Positions 44,832-54,261 of a DNA stretch of 64,000 bases are shown one piece after another. The stretch lies in assembly GCF_003033885.1 (NCBI RefSeq), contig NZ_CP024081.1, positions 5,825,178 to 5,889,177 on the forward strand, read 5' to 3'. Positions within the stretch are counted from its first letter, which is position 1. Each line of letters starts with the position of its first letter. The notes below the pieces were generated by a model that saw nothing but the letters and a program-made list of their open reading frames with translations, was not told where the DNA came from and did not search any database. A program made the position numbers and the translations under genes. The DNA comes from Pseudomonas rhizophila (GTDB taxonomy: Bacteria; Pseudomonadota; Gammaproteobacteria; Pseudomonadales; Pseudomonadaceae).

Positions 44832-45982
44832 TGCATCTCCATGAAAAACAGCGCGGCTACCGCATCGAGCACGATCACCACAAAAATCGACTGCACCACG
44901 CTCGAGGTGGTGTGAGCCCCGACAGACTCGGCGCTGCCGCTGACTTTGAAGCCTTCCAGGCATCCCACCGCGGCAATCAGGAAGGCAAAGATCGGCGCCT
45001 TGACCATTCCCACCACGAAATGCTGGACGCCGATGTCCGACTGCAACAGCGTCAGGAACATCGCCGGAGAAATATCCAGCGACAGGGCACACACCACACC
45101 GCCGCCGACAATGCCCGAGAGCATGGCCACAAAGGTCAGCATCGGCAACGCCACCAACAGGGCCAGCACTCGCGGCACCACCAGCAACTCGATGGGATCG
45201 AGGCCCAGGGTACGAATCGCGTCGATTTCTTCGTTGGCCTTCATCGAGCCGATCTGGGCGGTGAAGGCGCTGGCGGTGCGACCTGCCATAAGAATCGCAG
45301 TCAGCAACACGCCGAATTCGCGCAGAAACGAGAACGCCACCAGGTCCACGGTAAAAATACTGGCGCCGAAATCGGCCAGCACCGTCGCCCCGAGAAACGC
45401 CACCACCGCGCCCACCAGAAAAGTCAGCAGGGCGACGATAGGGGCCGCGTCCAGCCCCGTCTGTTCGATGTGAACAACCATCGGGGTAATGCGCCAGCGT
45501 TTCGGGCGAAACAGGCCCCGGGCCAGCGTTTCTAGGATCAAGCCGACAAAGCCCAGTAATTGCAGGGTATCTTGCCAGACCTTGTCCACGGCTCGACCGA
45601 TGCGTGTCAACAACTGGGTCACGACACTCACCGTCGGCTCTTTGACCGGCACGCAGAAGTCGGTCAGCGAGCAATAAACCGTCTGCAACAGTGCCCGATC
45701 GGCGGACGACAACGTGCAGTCGCGGTGCTCGGCGGTCTTGCCCAGCCGCTCGGCACCCAGCAGTTCCACCAGCAACGAAGCGCCGGCGGTGTCGAGGGCA
45801 CCCAAGCCATTGAGGTCGATCAGGGTGTTGTCGTCGTACTGGCCGCGCAGCGAGTCGCTCAAACGCTTGAGCTGCGTGTAGTGAGCCAGTGTCCAGTCCC
45901 CGCTGATCCATAGCTGCGCCAGGGAGTGAGAGCGATCCAGTCGGGCACTGCCAGCCAGAGTGCCAGGGGTCATAAGCGCCAT
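44825..45982 (-). CDS. MlaE-family permease with N-terminal STAS domain
   Basis: 385-residue inner-membrane permease of an MCE lipid transporter. Residues 20-120 form a STAS-like domain (LIDLNGLGALDTAGASLLVE), fused here in place of a separate MlaB-type protein. The rest is the MlaE permease (about 150-385) with the conserved coupling segment SMKANEEIDAIRTLGLDPIE. First gene of the four-gene operon. The cargo is presumably phospholipid, by analogy with Mla. Confidence 0.9.
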   Translation of the reverse strand: MALMTPGTLAGSARLDRSHSLAQLWISGDWTLAHYTQLKRLSDSLRGQYDDNTLIDLNGLGALDTAGASLLVELLGAERLGKTAEHRDCTLSSADRALLQTVYCSLTDFCVPVKEPTVSVVTQLLTRIGRAVDKVWQDTLQLLGFVGLILETLARGLFRPKRWRITPMVVHIEQTGLDAAPIVALLTFLVGAVVAFLGATVLADFGASIFTVDLVAFSFLREFGVLLTAILMAGRTASAFTAQIGSMKANEEIDAIRTLGLDPIELLVVPRVLALLVALPMLTFVAMLSGIVGGGVVCALSLDISPAMFLTLLQSDIGVQHFVVGMVKAPIFAFLIAAVGCLEGFKVSGSAESVGAHTTSSVVQSIFVVIVLDAVAALFFMEMQW

Positions 45983-46025
45983 GCTCGTTCGGCTCGAAAA
46001 GTGTTACCTAATAGCACGCCCGGCA

Positions 46026-47054
46026 TTATTTTGTCCCAGGCTCGAGCGCAGCGCTGACCTTAAAGCGCAATACACCAATCACCTGGCCATTTTCCGTCAG
46101 CACCCGCACCTGCCATTTACCGGTGGGGTCTTCCGGGAAGTTCTGCTTGTGGGTCCAGGCGCGATAGCCTTCCTTGCGCCCGCCATGAATGTCCAGGGCG
46201 ATACGGTCCACTTCTTTGCCGTTGAATTGCCAGACGTGATAAATCCGCTCATCGAGCCCTCGCGGCGCATTGATAGCGGTGTAGGCATACAGACCATTGC
46301 CGCGTATCTGGTCAGCGGTGACTTCCTTCAGGCTGGCGCCCGGCGTGCGGTCCTCCAGCTGGGTGCTGATTGCCACCTCAGTCATCCACAAGGTTGCCGG
46401 CGGCACCCAGGAGCGCAGCACCCACCCGGCCGCGCCGATCCCCACCGTGATGCACAGAATCGCCAGGGCGTTGCGCACGGTGCGGATCGGAAAGATCGAA
46501 GCCAGGCTGGGGAACGACAACAGCATGGCAGTGCCCAGCGCCAGCTTGAAGCTCTGGTCGGTGGTCAGGTGCAGGATGATCGGCAGTGCGGTGAGCAGGG
46601 CGGCAAACAGCGTCAGGGTGTGCAGCGCCAGGAACGCCCAGCGCCGGGGCGCCAGCCATTTGTAGTACAGCGGATCAATGATTGAGACCAGTGCCGAGGC
46701 CGCCAGCAGGCCGGTGAAAATCACTTGGCTGCTGTTCCAGGTGGTGGTGATGAAAAAGAACGGCAAGACGAAAAACAGGCTTTCCTGGTGAATCATCTGC
46801 GTGGCGTAACGCAGCAGCGGCTGGGGGATTTCCCGTTTGAATATGCGGGTAAAAAGCCGGGTCAGGCTGTTCTCCAGCATCAGCCAGAGCCAGCTCACCA
46901 GCATGATGATGGTGATCCAGGTCGCAAGACCCTGCTGGCGGTCCACCAGCATGAAACTGCCGACTCCAGAGATGAAGCCACCGAGTGCGATGACCCCTGG
47001 ATAGCGCTTCATCAATTCGAGAAGGCGCTGGATGTAATGAGTCAGGTTCGGCAT
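46026..47054 (-). CDS. DUF5924/DUF2914 membrane protein
   Basis: About 342 residues. The N-terminal half is membrane-embedded, with several helices (VIALGGFISGVGSFML, WITIIMLVSWLWLML, LFFVLPFFFITTTW). The C-terminal 110 residues look like a periplasmic beta domain (DUF2914; YHVWQFNGKEVDRIALDIHG and GKWQVRVLTENGQVIGVLRF). Function unknown. The start at 47054 (MPNLTHYIQRLLELMKRYPG) is preferred over the ATG at 47066. Tandem on the minus strand between the M16 peptidase and the MCE operon. Confidence 0.8.
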   Translation of the reverse strand: MPNLTHYIQRLLELMKRYPGVIALGGFISGVGSFMLVDRQQGLATWITIIMLVSWLWLMLENSLTRLFTRIFKREIPQPLLRYATQMIHQESLFFVLPFFFITTTWNSSQVIFTGLLAASALVSIIDPLYYKWLAPRRWAFLALHTLTLFAALLTALPIILHLTTDQSFKLALGTAMLLSFPSLASIFPIRTVRNALAILCITVGIGAAGWVLRSWVPPATLWMTEVAISTQLEDRTPGASLKEVTADQIRGNGLYAYTAINAPRGLDERIYHVWQFNGKEVDRIALDIHGGRKEGYRAWTHKQNFPEDPTGKWQVRVLTENGQVIGVLRFKVSAALEPGTK

Positions 47055-47126
47055 TCGGCAGTTCACAGTGAGTCGTAGGAAATATCCCTGACAGAGTATC
47101 GCCAGGACATCGATGTGACGAGCGCT

Positions 47127-48500
47127 CTAAGCCCTGCGACGCAATCTCCACCCGACCAGGACCAACAGCAACCCCAGCAGCCCGGCCACGCCCCAAACCA
47201 GCTCATCGTCGCCGAGCATGGGTTTCTCGATGCGCAGGTAGCCCGGGTCCTTGAGCAGTTCACGCAGGGCCTGGTTGGCCTGTTCCAGGCTCACCGCCTG
47301 AAGGCGCACGGCCGGATTGGTGAAGCGGCCGTCGTCGTAATCGCCAAGGGCACCCCAATAGTAATCGGCCAGTGCGCTGTTGCCTTGAACCGCCCACGAC
47401 TGATGGGCGATGGCGGCGCGTTTGATGCGCACGAAACTCTCCGGGTCGAGGCCATCCTTGAGCAACGTGGTGCGCATTTGCTCCAGCGCCTGCTCGGCCT
47501 GGGGCAGGTCATCACGGGCCAGGTCCGCGTTCAGGCTGAAGAAGCCAACGCCGCCAAACACCTCTCGCTCCACCCACGGCCCGTAGGACAGGCTGCGGGC
47601 CAGGCGCAGCTGGCGATAGAGCGCCCAGTCCAGATAGTCCTTGAGCAGGTCGAAGGTTTCGTCGTGTTGCTGTTCCAGCACCGGCTCCGGAAACAGCCAA
47701 TGAAGCTTGGCGCTATTGCCCACCAGGCCGCGCATCAGGTTGCGCTTGGTGACCGCGCTGTAGCGGATCTGCGGTAACGCTGCGTGAGCGCTGGGCTCGA
47801 CCGGCTCCAGTTCGCCGAAGGTCCGCTCCAGATAGGCCGGTAGCAACCGGTCCAGGTCGCCGACCACGATCAGCGTCATGTTGTTCGGTGCATACCAGGC
47901 CTTGCGTGCCTGCTCAATCCTGGCAAGGGTGAGGTGCCCGACTTCGGCGCGTTCGGCACAGCGCAGACCCAATTCCACTGCCAATTGATTGCCCGCCTTG
48001 TGGCCCAGGTCCTGATGATCGAGCCAGCGTTGCAGATGGGTGTAGTGGCCGCCATCCTCGCGTTCCACCACACGTTTGGCCGCCTGCAGGGCGTTGTCGT
48101 CGATGCGGGTACGAGTCAGCAGGGCGATCAACAGGTCCAGGACCTTGCGTTGATTGCGCGCCGGTGCCTCGATGACGAACGTGGTGTCGGCGTTGCTCGT
48201 GAAGGCATTCCACTCGCCGCCCAGCGCCTGCATACGCTCTTCCAGCCCGCCTTCGCCGCCGTCATCGACACCGCTGAACAGCAAATGCTCAAGCAGGTGG
48301 GGCAGTTCCTTGTCGGCGCAGTTGAAGTCGTCCAGTCCCACGCCCACTACCAGCCGGATCGCCACATGCCCGCGCTCGCTGCCCGGCTTGAGCAGCAGTT
48401 GCATACCGTTGGGCAGCACATACCCCTCGACCTGGAATCGATCCAGCGCGACCGACGGCAGTGAACCGAGCAAAAGAACGGCGAGCAACAGACAACGCAT
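47127..48500 (-). CDS. M16-family zinc peptidase with C-terminal anchor
   Basis: 457-residue insulinase-like peptidase exported to the periplasm. Signal peptide [20 protein letters not shown]. The inverted zinc motif HXXEH is HLLEH, in ELPHLLEHLLFSGVDDGGEG. A second M16 domain spans roughly residues 190-370. A C-terminal membrane anchor follows (WGVAGLLGLLLVLVGW, then RLRRRA). The ATG at 48500 is chosen because AGGAAG lies 7 nt upstream; an ATG at 48533 is also possible. Substrate unknown. Confidence 0.88.
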   Translation of the reverse strand: MRCLLLAVLLLGSLPSVALDRFQVEGYVLPNGMQLLLKPGSERGHVAIRLVVGVGLDDFNCADKELPHLLEHLLFSGVDDGGEGGLEERMQALGGEWNAFTSNADTTFVIEAPARNQRKVLDLLIALLTRTRIDDNALQAAKRVVEREDGGHYTHLQRWLDHQDLGHKAGNQLAVELGLRCAERAEVGHLTLARIEQARKAWYAPNNMTLIVVGDLDRLLPAYLERTFGELEPVEPSAHAALPQIRYSAVTKRNLMRGLVGNSAKLHWLFPEPVLEQQHDETFDLLKDYLDWALYRQLRLARSLSYGPWVEREVFGGVGFFSLNADLARDDLPQAEQALEQMRTTLLKDGLDPESFVRIKRAAIAHQSWAVQGNSALADYYWGALGDYDDGRFTNPAVRLQAVSLEQANQALRELLKDPGYLRIEKPMLGDDELVWGVAGLLGLLLVLVGWRLRRRA

Positions 48501-48672
48501 AGCGAGCTTCCTGGCGGCTGATTGGAGGTCCATGTGCCGGGCAGGCCGTCATCGCAGGCAACTTCGCGCCCCACCTCGAACCCAATGGATCTCCATGGCG
48601 ACGTGGGGCCGGCTTGCGTGCGAATGGTTTAAGCCCAGGCCAATCTTACTGACTGAGCAATGCGCCAGTCGT

Positions 48673-50331
48673 TCAAGGCGAATGGGTGACGTCGGAAATT
48701 TCATCAACCGCGAGCGCACCTGTCTCGGAAGTCCCCAGCACCACGTAGGCGCTGCCGCAGAACAGCGAGTTGAGGCGTTTCATGTCGGCGATCAGTTCTA
48801 AGTGCAGGGAACTGGTCTCGATGCTTTGTACGATTTTTCGCTGTAGACGGCTGACGTGTGCGTGGGCCAGTCGTCTTTCCTGCGCTCGAAAGCGACGTTT
48901 CTCACGCAACAGCTGACGGGCGCTCTCGGGATCGGCACTGAGGAACACCGACAATCCCAGCCGCAGATTGGCGATCAACTGGCTGTGCAGTGTCGCCAAC
49001 TCTTCCAGGCCAACCTCGGAAAAGGACCGACGTTGCGCGGTTTTCTGTTGCTGGACCTTGCGCAACATGCGTTCGATGAGGTCGCTGGCCAGCTTCAGGT
49101 TGATCGCCAGCTCAATGATTTCCGCCCAGCGGCGGCTGTCCTGTTCACTGAGGTCCTCACGGGGCATTTGGGCCATATACAGCTTGATGGCGCTGCACAG
49201 CGCCTCGACGTCATCGCCCATGCTCCGTACTTGTTGGGTGACTGCGGTCTGCCCGCCGCGCAGTACGTCGAGCATGGCTTCGAGCATGGTTTCGATCAGA
49301 TCACCGATGCGCAGGGTTTCCCGGGCAGCATTCGCCAGGGCCAGGCTCGGCGTGGCGAGGGCGGTGAGGTCCAGGTGGCGGGGCTTGGCCGTGCCGTTGG
49401 TGTCAGGACGCTCCGGCAGCAGCCAGGCACACAGTCTGGCCATCGGCCCGACGCTGGGCAGCAGCACCAGGCAGCGCACGGTGTTGTAGAGCAGGTGAAA
49501 ACCGATCACCGTTTCCTGGTGGCTGAAATCCAGGCCGTCCAACCAGCCCACCAACGGATCGAGCACTGGAATGATCAACAACAGGCCGATCAACTTGTAC
49601 AGTAGGCTGCCCAGCGCCACCTGGCGGCCGGCGGCGTTCTGCATGCTGGTGCTGAGAAAGGCCAGCACGCCGCTGCCGATGTTGGCGCCGATCACCAGGC
49701 CGATGGCCACCGGCAGACTGATCACCGCTGCGCCGGCCAGTGTCGCGGTCAACAGCACGGCGGCGAGGCTGGAATAGGAGATCATCGCGAACAGCGCACC
49801 CACCAGTGCATCGAGCAGGATGTCGCCGGTCAGCGAGGCAAAGATAACTTTCACGCCCTGGGCCTGGGTGATGGGCGCGGCGGCTTCGACAATCAATTGC
49901 AGCGCCAGGATGATCAAGCCCAAGCCGATGCCGACCCGGCCCATTTGCCCCAGGCGGGTCTGTTTGCGCGACAGGAAAAAAATCACCCCGAGGAAAATCA
50001 GCAGCGGCGATAACCAGGACAGATCCAGGGTCAGTACCCGCGCCATCAGCGCCGTGCCGACATCGGCGCCGAGCATGGTCGCCAGGGCAGGGGTCAGCGC
50101 CATCAGGCCCTGGCCGACGAATGAGGTGACGAGCATGGCCGTGGCGTTGCTGCTCTGGACCATGGCAGTGACCATGATGCCTGCGACGAACGCCAGCCAG
50201 CGCTTGGACATGTTTTGGCCAATGACATGGCGCAGGTTCGTGCCATAGACCCGCAGAATGCCGGTACGGACGATGTGCGTGCCCCAGATCAGCAGGGCCA
50301 CGGCGGAGAGCAAGTTCAGCAGGGTCAGCAT
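48673..50331 (-). CDS. Na/Pi-cotransporter family protein
   Basis: 552-residue membrane protein related to NptA/YjbB. It has two Na/Pi cotransporter repeats with QSSNATAMLVTSFVGQGL and SYSSLAAVLLTATLAGAAVI, then a cytoplasmic PhoU-like helical domain (about 340-530; GDLIETMLEAMLDVLRGGQT). Members export or import phosphate with sodium; direction cannot be inferred. Starts MLTLLNLLSAVALLIWGTHI. Single gene with a REP pair upstream. Confidence 0.88.
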   Translation of the reverse strand: MLTLLNLLSAVALLIWGTHIVRTGILRVYGTNLRHVIGQNMSKRWLAFVAGIMVTAMVQSSNATAMLVTSFVGQGLMALTPALATMLGADVGTALMARVLTLDLSWLSPLLIFLGVIFFLSRKQTRLGQMGRVGIGLGLIILALQLIVEAAAPITQAQGVKVIFASLTGDILLDALVGALFAMISYSSLAAVLLTATLAGAAVISLPVAIGLVIGANIGSGVLAFLSTSMQNAAGRQVALGSLLYKLIGLLLIIPVLDPLVGWLDGLDFSHQETVIGFHLLYNTVRCLVLLPSVGPMARLCAWLLPERPDTNGTAKPRHLDLTALATPSLALANAARETLRIGDLIETMLEAMLDVLRGGQTAVTQQVRSMGDDVEALCSAIKLYMAQMPREDLSEQDSRRWAEIIELAINLKLASDLIERMLRKVQQQKTAQRRSFSEVGLEELATLHSQLIANLRLGLSVFLSADPESARQLLREKRRFRAQERRLAHAHVSRLQRKIVQSIETSSLHLELIADMKRLNSLFCGSAYVVLGTSETGALAVDEISDVTHSP

Positions 50332-50502
50332 GAGAAGCCCCCTGTTAGCGTCCCAAAGGGACCAATTGACGGTGCCACATTTTTCTTCGTTGTACTTAAG
50401 CTGTAGTTGGCCAACGGTTCGAGCGCCAGCATTGCACAGCTAAAGACGGGTTTGAAACAAAACTGTCATAAAAAGCCATTGACCAAAGACCCCACGAAAC
50501 CC

Positions 50503-50593
50503 AGTGGGAGCGAGCCTGCTCGCGATAGCGGTCTGTTAGCCAATGAAGATGTTGAATGTTGCGGCCTCATCGCGAGCAGGCTCGCTCCCACCG
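50503..50593. repeat. REP pair (GGGAGCGAGCCTGCTCGCGAT type), inverted
   Basis: AGTGGGAGCGAGCCTGCTCG (50503-50522) and GCGAGCAGGCTCGCTCCCAC (50572-50591), separated by about 50 bp. It sits in the 338-bp gap 50332-50669, which otherwise holds only the TerC terminator. Confidence 0.87.
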
Positions 50594-50625
50594 GTTTTGC
50601 ATCCAGTTACTTTCCGGCAGGCATG

Positions 50626-50651
50626 AAAAAGGGGCTCGATGAGCCCCTTCG
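50626..50651 (-). terminator. Intrinsic terminator after terC
   Basis: GGGGCTC/GAGCCCC hairpin with a GAT loop; on the minus strand it is followed by TTTTT (50626-50630). It lies 19 nt after the terC stop. Confidence 0.88.
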
Positions 50652-50669
50652 TTCATTGCCCTGTGCCGC

Positions 50670-51437
50670 TTACTGACCCGGCATATCCTTACGCAGTTTT
50701 ACCGGATCCTGCTGCTTGCGCTTGCGCGCCATGGCAGTGCGCATCTTGATGTTGAACGCTTCGACCGCCAGGGAGAAGGCCATGGCGAAGTAGACGTAGC
50801 CTTTTGGCACGTGCACGTCCAGGGACTCAGCGATCAGCACGGTACCGACCACCAGCAGGAACGACAGCGCCAGCATCTTCAGCGACGGGTGCTTGTCGAT
50901 GAACGAGCTGATGGTGCCCGCCGCCAGCATCATCACCAGCACCGCCACGACGATTGCCGCGACCATCACCGGTACATGGGAGACCATGCCCACGGCGGTG
51001 ATCACCGAATCCAGGGAGAACACGATGTCGATGATCGCGATCTGGACGATGGTGTAGATGAAGCTGCCGCCCGTGCCCGCAGGCGTCTCGCCGGTTTCGT
51101 CTTCGCCTTCCAGCGCGTGGTACATCTCCTGGGAGCTTTTCCACAGCAGGAACAGGCCACCGAAGAACAGGATCAGGTCACGACCGGAAATGCCCTGGCC
51201 GAACACTTCGAACAGGTCGGCGGTCAGGCGCATGACCCAGGTGATGGACAGCAGCAACAGGATCCGCGTGATCATGGCCAGGGCCAGACCGAAGATCCGG
51301 GTGCGTGCCTGCATGTGCTTGGGCATGCGGCTGACCAGGATCGAGATCATGATGATGTTATCGATGCCCAGGACAATTTCCAGGGCGGTCAGGGTGAAGA
51401 AGGCAACCCAGATTTCCGGGTTGGTCAGCCATTCCAT
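50670..51437 (-). CDS. TerC-family integral membrane protein
   Basis: 255-residue protein with about seven membrane helices and the TerC acidic motifs MEWLTNPEIWVAFFTLTALE, IVLGIDNIIMISILV and IIDIVFSLDSVITAVGMV. Family members act in metal (manganese) export or support of membrane-protein metalation; tellurite resistance is the historical name only. Basic C-terminus (ARKRKQQDPVKLRKD). Single gene. Confidence 0.9.
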   Translation of the reverse strand: MEWLTNPEIWVAFFTLTALEIVLGIDNIIMISILVSRMPKHMQARTRIFGLALAMITRILLLLSITWVMRLTADLFEVFGQGISGRDLILFFGGLFLLWKSSQEMYHALEGEDETGETPAGTGGSFIYTIVQIAIIDIVFSLDSVITAVGMVSHVPVMVAAIVVAVLVMMLAAGTISSFIDKHPSLKMLALSFLLVVGTVLIAESLDVHVPKGYVYFAMAFSLAVEAFNIKMRTAMARKRKQQDPVKLRKDMPGQ

Positions 51438-51512
51438 GTGAGTTCCTTTAGCGAGTGTTGGGCCGCGCCGCGCCTTCGATTATCGAAAGGGGCGACGCAG
51501 CGGGCATTGCTT

Positions 51513-52820
51513 TTATAGAGTGCTGAACAGCGGAAAAATCCCCATCAGCAAGGCGGCAAACATTATGCACAGGCAAACCAATACTGCCCACTTCAAGGTG
51601 AAGCGTTGGTGATCGCCAAACTCGATCCCCGCCAGGGCCACCAGCAGGTAAGTCGATGGAACCAGCGGGCTCAGCAAATGAACGGGCTGGCCAACGATCG
51701 AGGCGCGGGCCATTTCAACGGCAGTGATGCCGTAGTGGCTGGCGGCTTCGGCCATGACCGGTAACACCCCGTAATAAAACGCATCGTTCGACATGAAGAA
51801 GGTGAACGGCATGCTCGCCAGCGCGGTAATCACTGCCAGGTATGGGCCCAGGAAATCCGGGATCACCGCCAGCAGGCTCTTGGACATGGCGTCGACCATG
51901 CCGGTCCCGGACAGGATGCCGGTGAAGATACCCGCCGCGAAAATCAAACCGACCACCGCCAATACGCTGCCGGCATGGGCCGCAACGCGGTCTTTCTGCT
52001 GTTGCAGGCAAGGGTAGTTGACGATCATCGCGATACTGAACGCCACCATGAACAGCACCGGCAGCGGTAACAGGCCGGCGATCAGCGTGCACATCAGGCC
52101 CAGGGTCAACGCACCGTTGAACCAGATCAGCTTCGGACGACGGGCGTCCGGGAACTGGGAAACGCTGATTTCGCTGTGGTCGATGTCATCACCGGCGAGG
52201 TGCAATTCACCCAGACGGGCGCGCTCGCGTTTACCGTACATGTAGGAAATCGCCAGGATCGCCGCTACACCCGCGAGCATCGCAGGAATCATCGGAACGA
52301 AGATGTCGGACGGATCGACATGCAGCGCGCTGGCTGCACGGGCCGTCGGGCCGCCCCAGGGGGTCATGTTCATCACGCCACCGGCGAGAATGATCAGGCC
52401 GGCCATGATCCGTGGGCTCATGCCGATGCGGCTGTAGAGCGGCAGCATGGCGGCCACGCAGATCATATAAGTGGTCGCGCCGTCACCATCGAGGGAAACG
52501 ACGAGCGCCAGAACGGCGGTGCCGACCGAAACTTTCAACGGGTCGCCCTTGACCAGCTTGAGGATCTTGCGCACGGCCGGGTCGAACAGGCCGGAGTCGA
52601 TCATCAGGGCAAAATAAAGAATCGCGAACATCAGCATCACCCCGGTCGGGGCAAGCTTGGTGATGCCTTCGAGCATCATCGGACCGATCTTTGGTGCAAA
52701 ACCACCGAACAGAGCGAACAGGATCGGGATGATGATCAGGGCAATCAGCGCGGACAGGCGCTTGGTCATGATCAGGAACATGAACGTGATGACCATGGCA
52801 AAGCCAAGGAAAGTCAGCAT
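51513..52820 (-). CDS. CitMHS-family citrate:cation symporter
   Basis: 435-residue membrane transporter of the CitMHS family, which import citrate complexed with divalent metal or with protons. About twelve hydrophobic segments; conserved stretches include VVSLDGDGATTYMICVAAML, GGVMNMTPWGGPTARAAS and MPFTFFMSNDAFYYGVLPVM. Single gene. Its regulatory two-component system is not in view. GGAG lies before the ATG at 52820. Confidence 0.9.
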   Translation of the reverse strand: MLTFLGFAMVITFMFLIMTKRLSALIALIIIPILFALFGGFAPKIGPMMLEGITKLAPTGVMLMFAILYFALMIDSGLFDPAVRKILKLVKGDPLKVSVGTAVLALVVSLDGDGATTYMICVAAMLPLYSRIGMSPRIMAGLIILAGGVMNMTPWGGPTARAASALHVDPSDIFVPMIPAMLAGVAAILAISYMYGKRERARLGELHLAGDDIDHSEISVSQFPDARRPKLIWFNGALTLGLMCTLIAGLLPLPVLFMVAFSIAMIVNYPCLQQQKDRVAAHAGSVLAVVGLIFAAGIFTGILSGTGMVDAMSKSLLAVIPDFLGPYLAVITALASMPFTFFMSNDAFYYGVLPVMAEAASHYGITAVEMARASIVGQPVHLLSPLVPSTYLLVALAGIEFGDHQRFTLKWAVLVCLCIMFAALLMGIFPLFSTL

Positions 52821-53144
52821 AGGAAATACTCCAGGCGTGGCGCGACGGGCAAAGGCAGACCGAACAGGTCAGCGCAGAATGCAAAGCACGGGACGGACGG
52901 AGGGAGTGGGTTCAGCGGGGCGCGTAGCAGCGGACATCAGAATCACCATTGTTGTTGTTAAAAGGGCCTAACGAGCCTTAGCCGCTCGCTTCTGGCCACC
53001 GGTCTGTTGCCGGTAGTGGGGGCGATCCTAATCGCGCAAGCTTTCAGCCACCTTTCGCCGCTGTAATGGAGTTTTTCTGTAGGGCAAGTCTTACCTGTAG
53101 GAGCAAGCTTTATTCCCACAGACAATCTGCGCTCCACCGATAAA
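52821..53144. other. Intergenic region with no gene seen
   Basis: 324 bp upstream of the citrate transporter gene. It contains the promoter side of that gene, a GGCCTAACGAGCCTTA patch and a REP fragment (GTAGGAGCAAGCTTTATTCC, about 53097-53116). I see no open frame worth naming. Confidence 0.5.
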
Positions 53145-53471
53145 TCAAAACACCGAAAGATCCAACGGCCGCACCGCGCCCATCCAAATCGCATGCTCGG
53201 TGTGGTCCGTCAGGTCGTCGCCGGTGTCCGGGTGAAGAAATATCACCAGGCCTTTGCGATTGAGCGCCAGCCACGGCAAGACCACGCCGATGTGCTGTGG
53301 ATCGAACGCCAATTGGCAGCTCCAGTCCGGGTGCGGCCCGACTGGGCGTTGGTGGATACGGCCCATTTTCAGCCCAAACAGTCGCGTTGCTTCCTCGCAC
53401 AGTGCCCGCGCCTGGGCGATGGTATTGGCGTCGAAATAGACATGGGCGTGGTAGCCCTTGATCCGCTGCAT
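53145..53471 (-). CDS. DOPA 4,5-dioxygenase family protein
   Basis: 108-residue cytosolic protein. Conserved histidines of the family are visible: GYHAHVYFD, GPHPDWSCQLAFD and FLHPDTGDDLTDHTEHAIWM. Homologues in plants and fungi cleave DOPA; bacterial members are mostly uncharacterised, so the substrate is unknown. Divergent from the NAD(P)-binding gene, 86 bp away. Confidence 0.88.
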   Translation of the reverse strand: MQRIKGYHAHVYFDANTIAQARALCEEATRLFGLKMGRIHQRPVGPHPDWSCQLAFDPQHIGVVLPWLALNRKGLVIFLHPDTGDDLTDHTEHAIWMGAVRPLDLSVF

Positions 53472-53557
53472 GTGCTTCTCCTCGAAAACTGGCCGAACCG
53501 AGGTTGTCTCCCGCGGGTCAGAGCCTTTACATGCGGGACAAAAAAGGAAAAACAGCC

Positions 53558-54217
53558 ATGAAAAATGCCGAAACCCCGGTCACCAAAGTGGTGCTCTATG
53601 GTGCCATGAGTAGCCTCGGCAGTGCGTTGATGGCTGAAATGCTGCGGCGCCAGCACGAAGTCATCGCTGTTCTCGACGACCTTACGGCCCTGGCGCCGCG
53701 CCCCGGCCTGCGGGCCAAGACCGGCGACCTCTACGATCCCCAGCGGGTCAAGCAAAGCGTGGCCGGCGCCAATGCCGTGGTGTGTCTGTTGAACGCTCCA
53801 GGGTTGCCGATGAACAGCGAGCACGTGGAGCGCACGCTCATTCCCGGTCCCGTGGAGCAGGTGTTGGCGGTGGATGCGCTGATCGCCGGGATGGAGGCGG
53901 CGAGTATTTCCCGGCTGTTTCTGGTGGGCGATTTCGCCGTGCTCGACGAGGAGCCGGCAGACGATGTATTGCAGCGCCATGCCGCCGAAGAAGTCCTCGA
54001 CGCCCTGAACAACAGCACGTTGCAATGGACCCTGATTGACTCACCCTACGCAACGCCCGGTTTGAGCATCGAGCACTTCAGCCAGGTCAGCACCAGCCTG
54101 GAGGCCGGCATGGCCGAATCACTGGAGCGGCTTGGCCGTGTGGCCGTCGGCATTGCCGATGAGCTGCGCCTGAACCTGCATGTGGGCCAGCATGTCAGTT
54201 TTGTCGCCGCCGATTAG
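53558..54217 (+). CDS. NAD(P)-binding Rossmann-fold protein
   Basis: About 219 residues of atypical-SDR/NmrA-like fold. The N-terminal strand and cofactor loop read KVVLYGAMSSLGSALMAEML, and residues 60-80 (GDLYDPQRVKQSVAGANAVV) fit NAD(P)H-binding proteins. The dinucleotide loop is GAMSSLG rather than the usual GxTGxxG. The start at 53558 has AAAGGA upstream; the frame is open earlier without a better site. Function unknown. Confidence 0.78.
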   Translation: MKNAETPVTKVVLYGAMSSLGSALMAEMLRRQHEVIAVLDDLTALAPRPGLRAKTGDLYDPQRVKQSVAGANAVVCLLNAPGLPMNSEHVERTLIPGPVEQVLAVDALIAGMEAASISRLFLVGDFAVLDEEPADDVLQRHAAEEVLDALNNSTLQWTLIDSPYATPGLSIEHFSQVSTSLEAGMAESLERLGRVAVGIADELRLNLHVGQHVSFVAAD

Positions 54218-54261
54218 CCTGTGCGGTCGCCGTCTCCCGAGTTGGCGCAGGGGAGGGCTGG

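Noticed and set aside
44832..45911. Upstream extension of the MCE ATPase frame
   Set aside because: It overlaps the MlaE permease out of frame; the ATPase N-terminus at 44831 fits the family.
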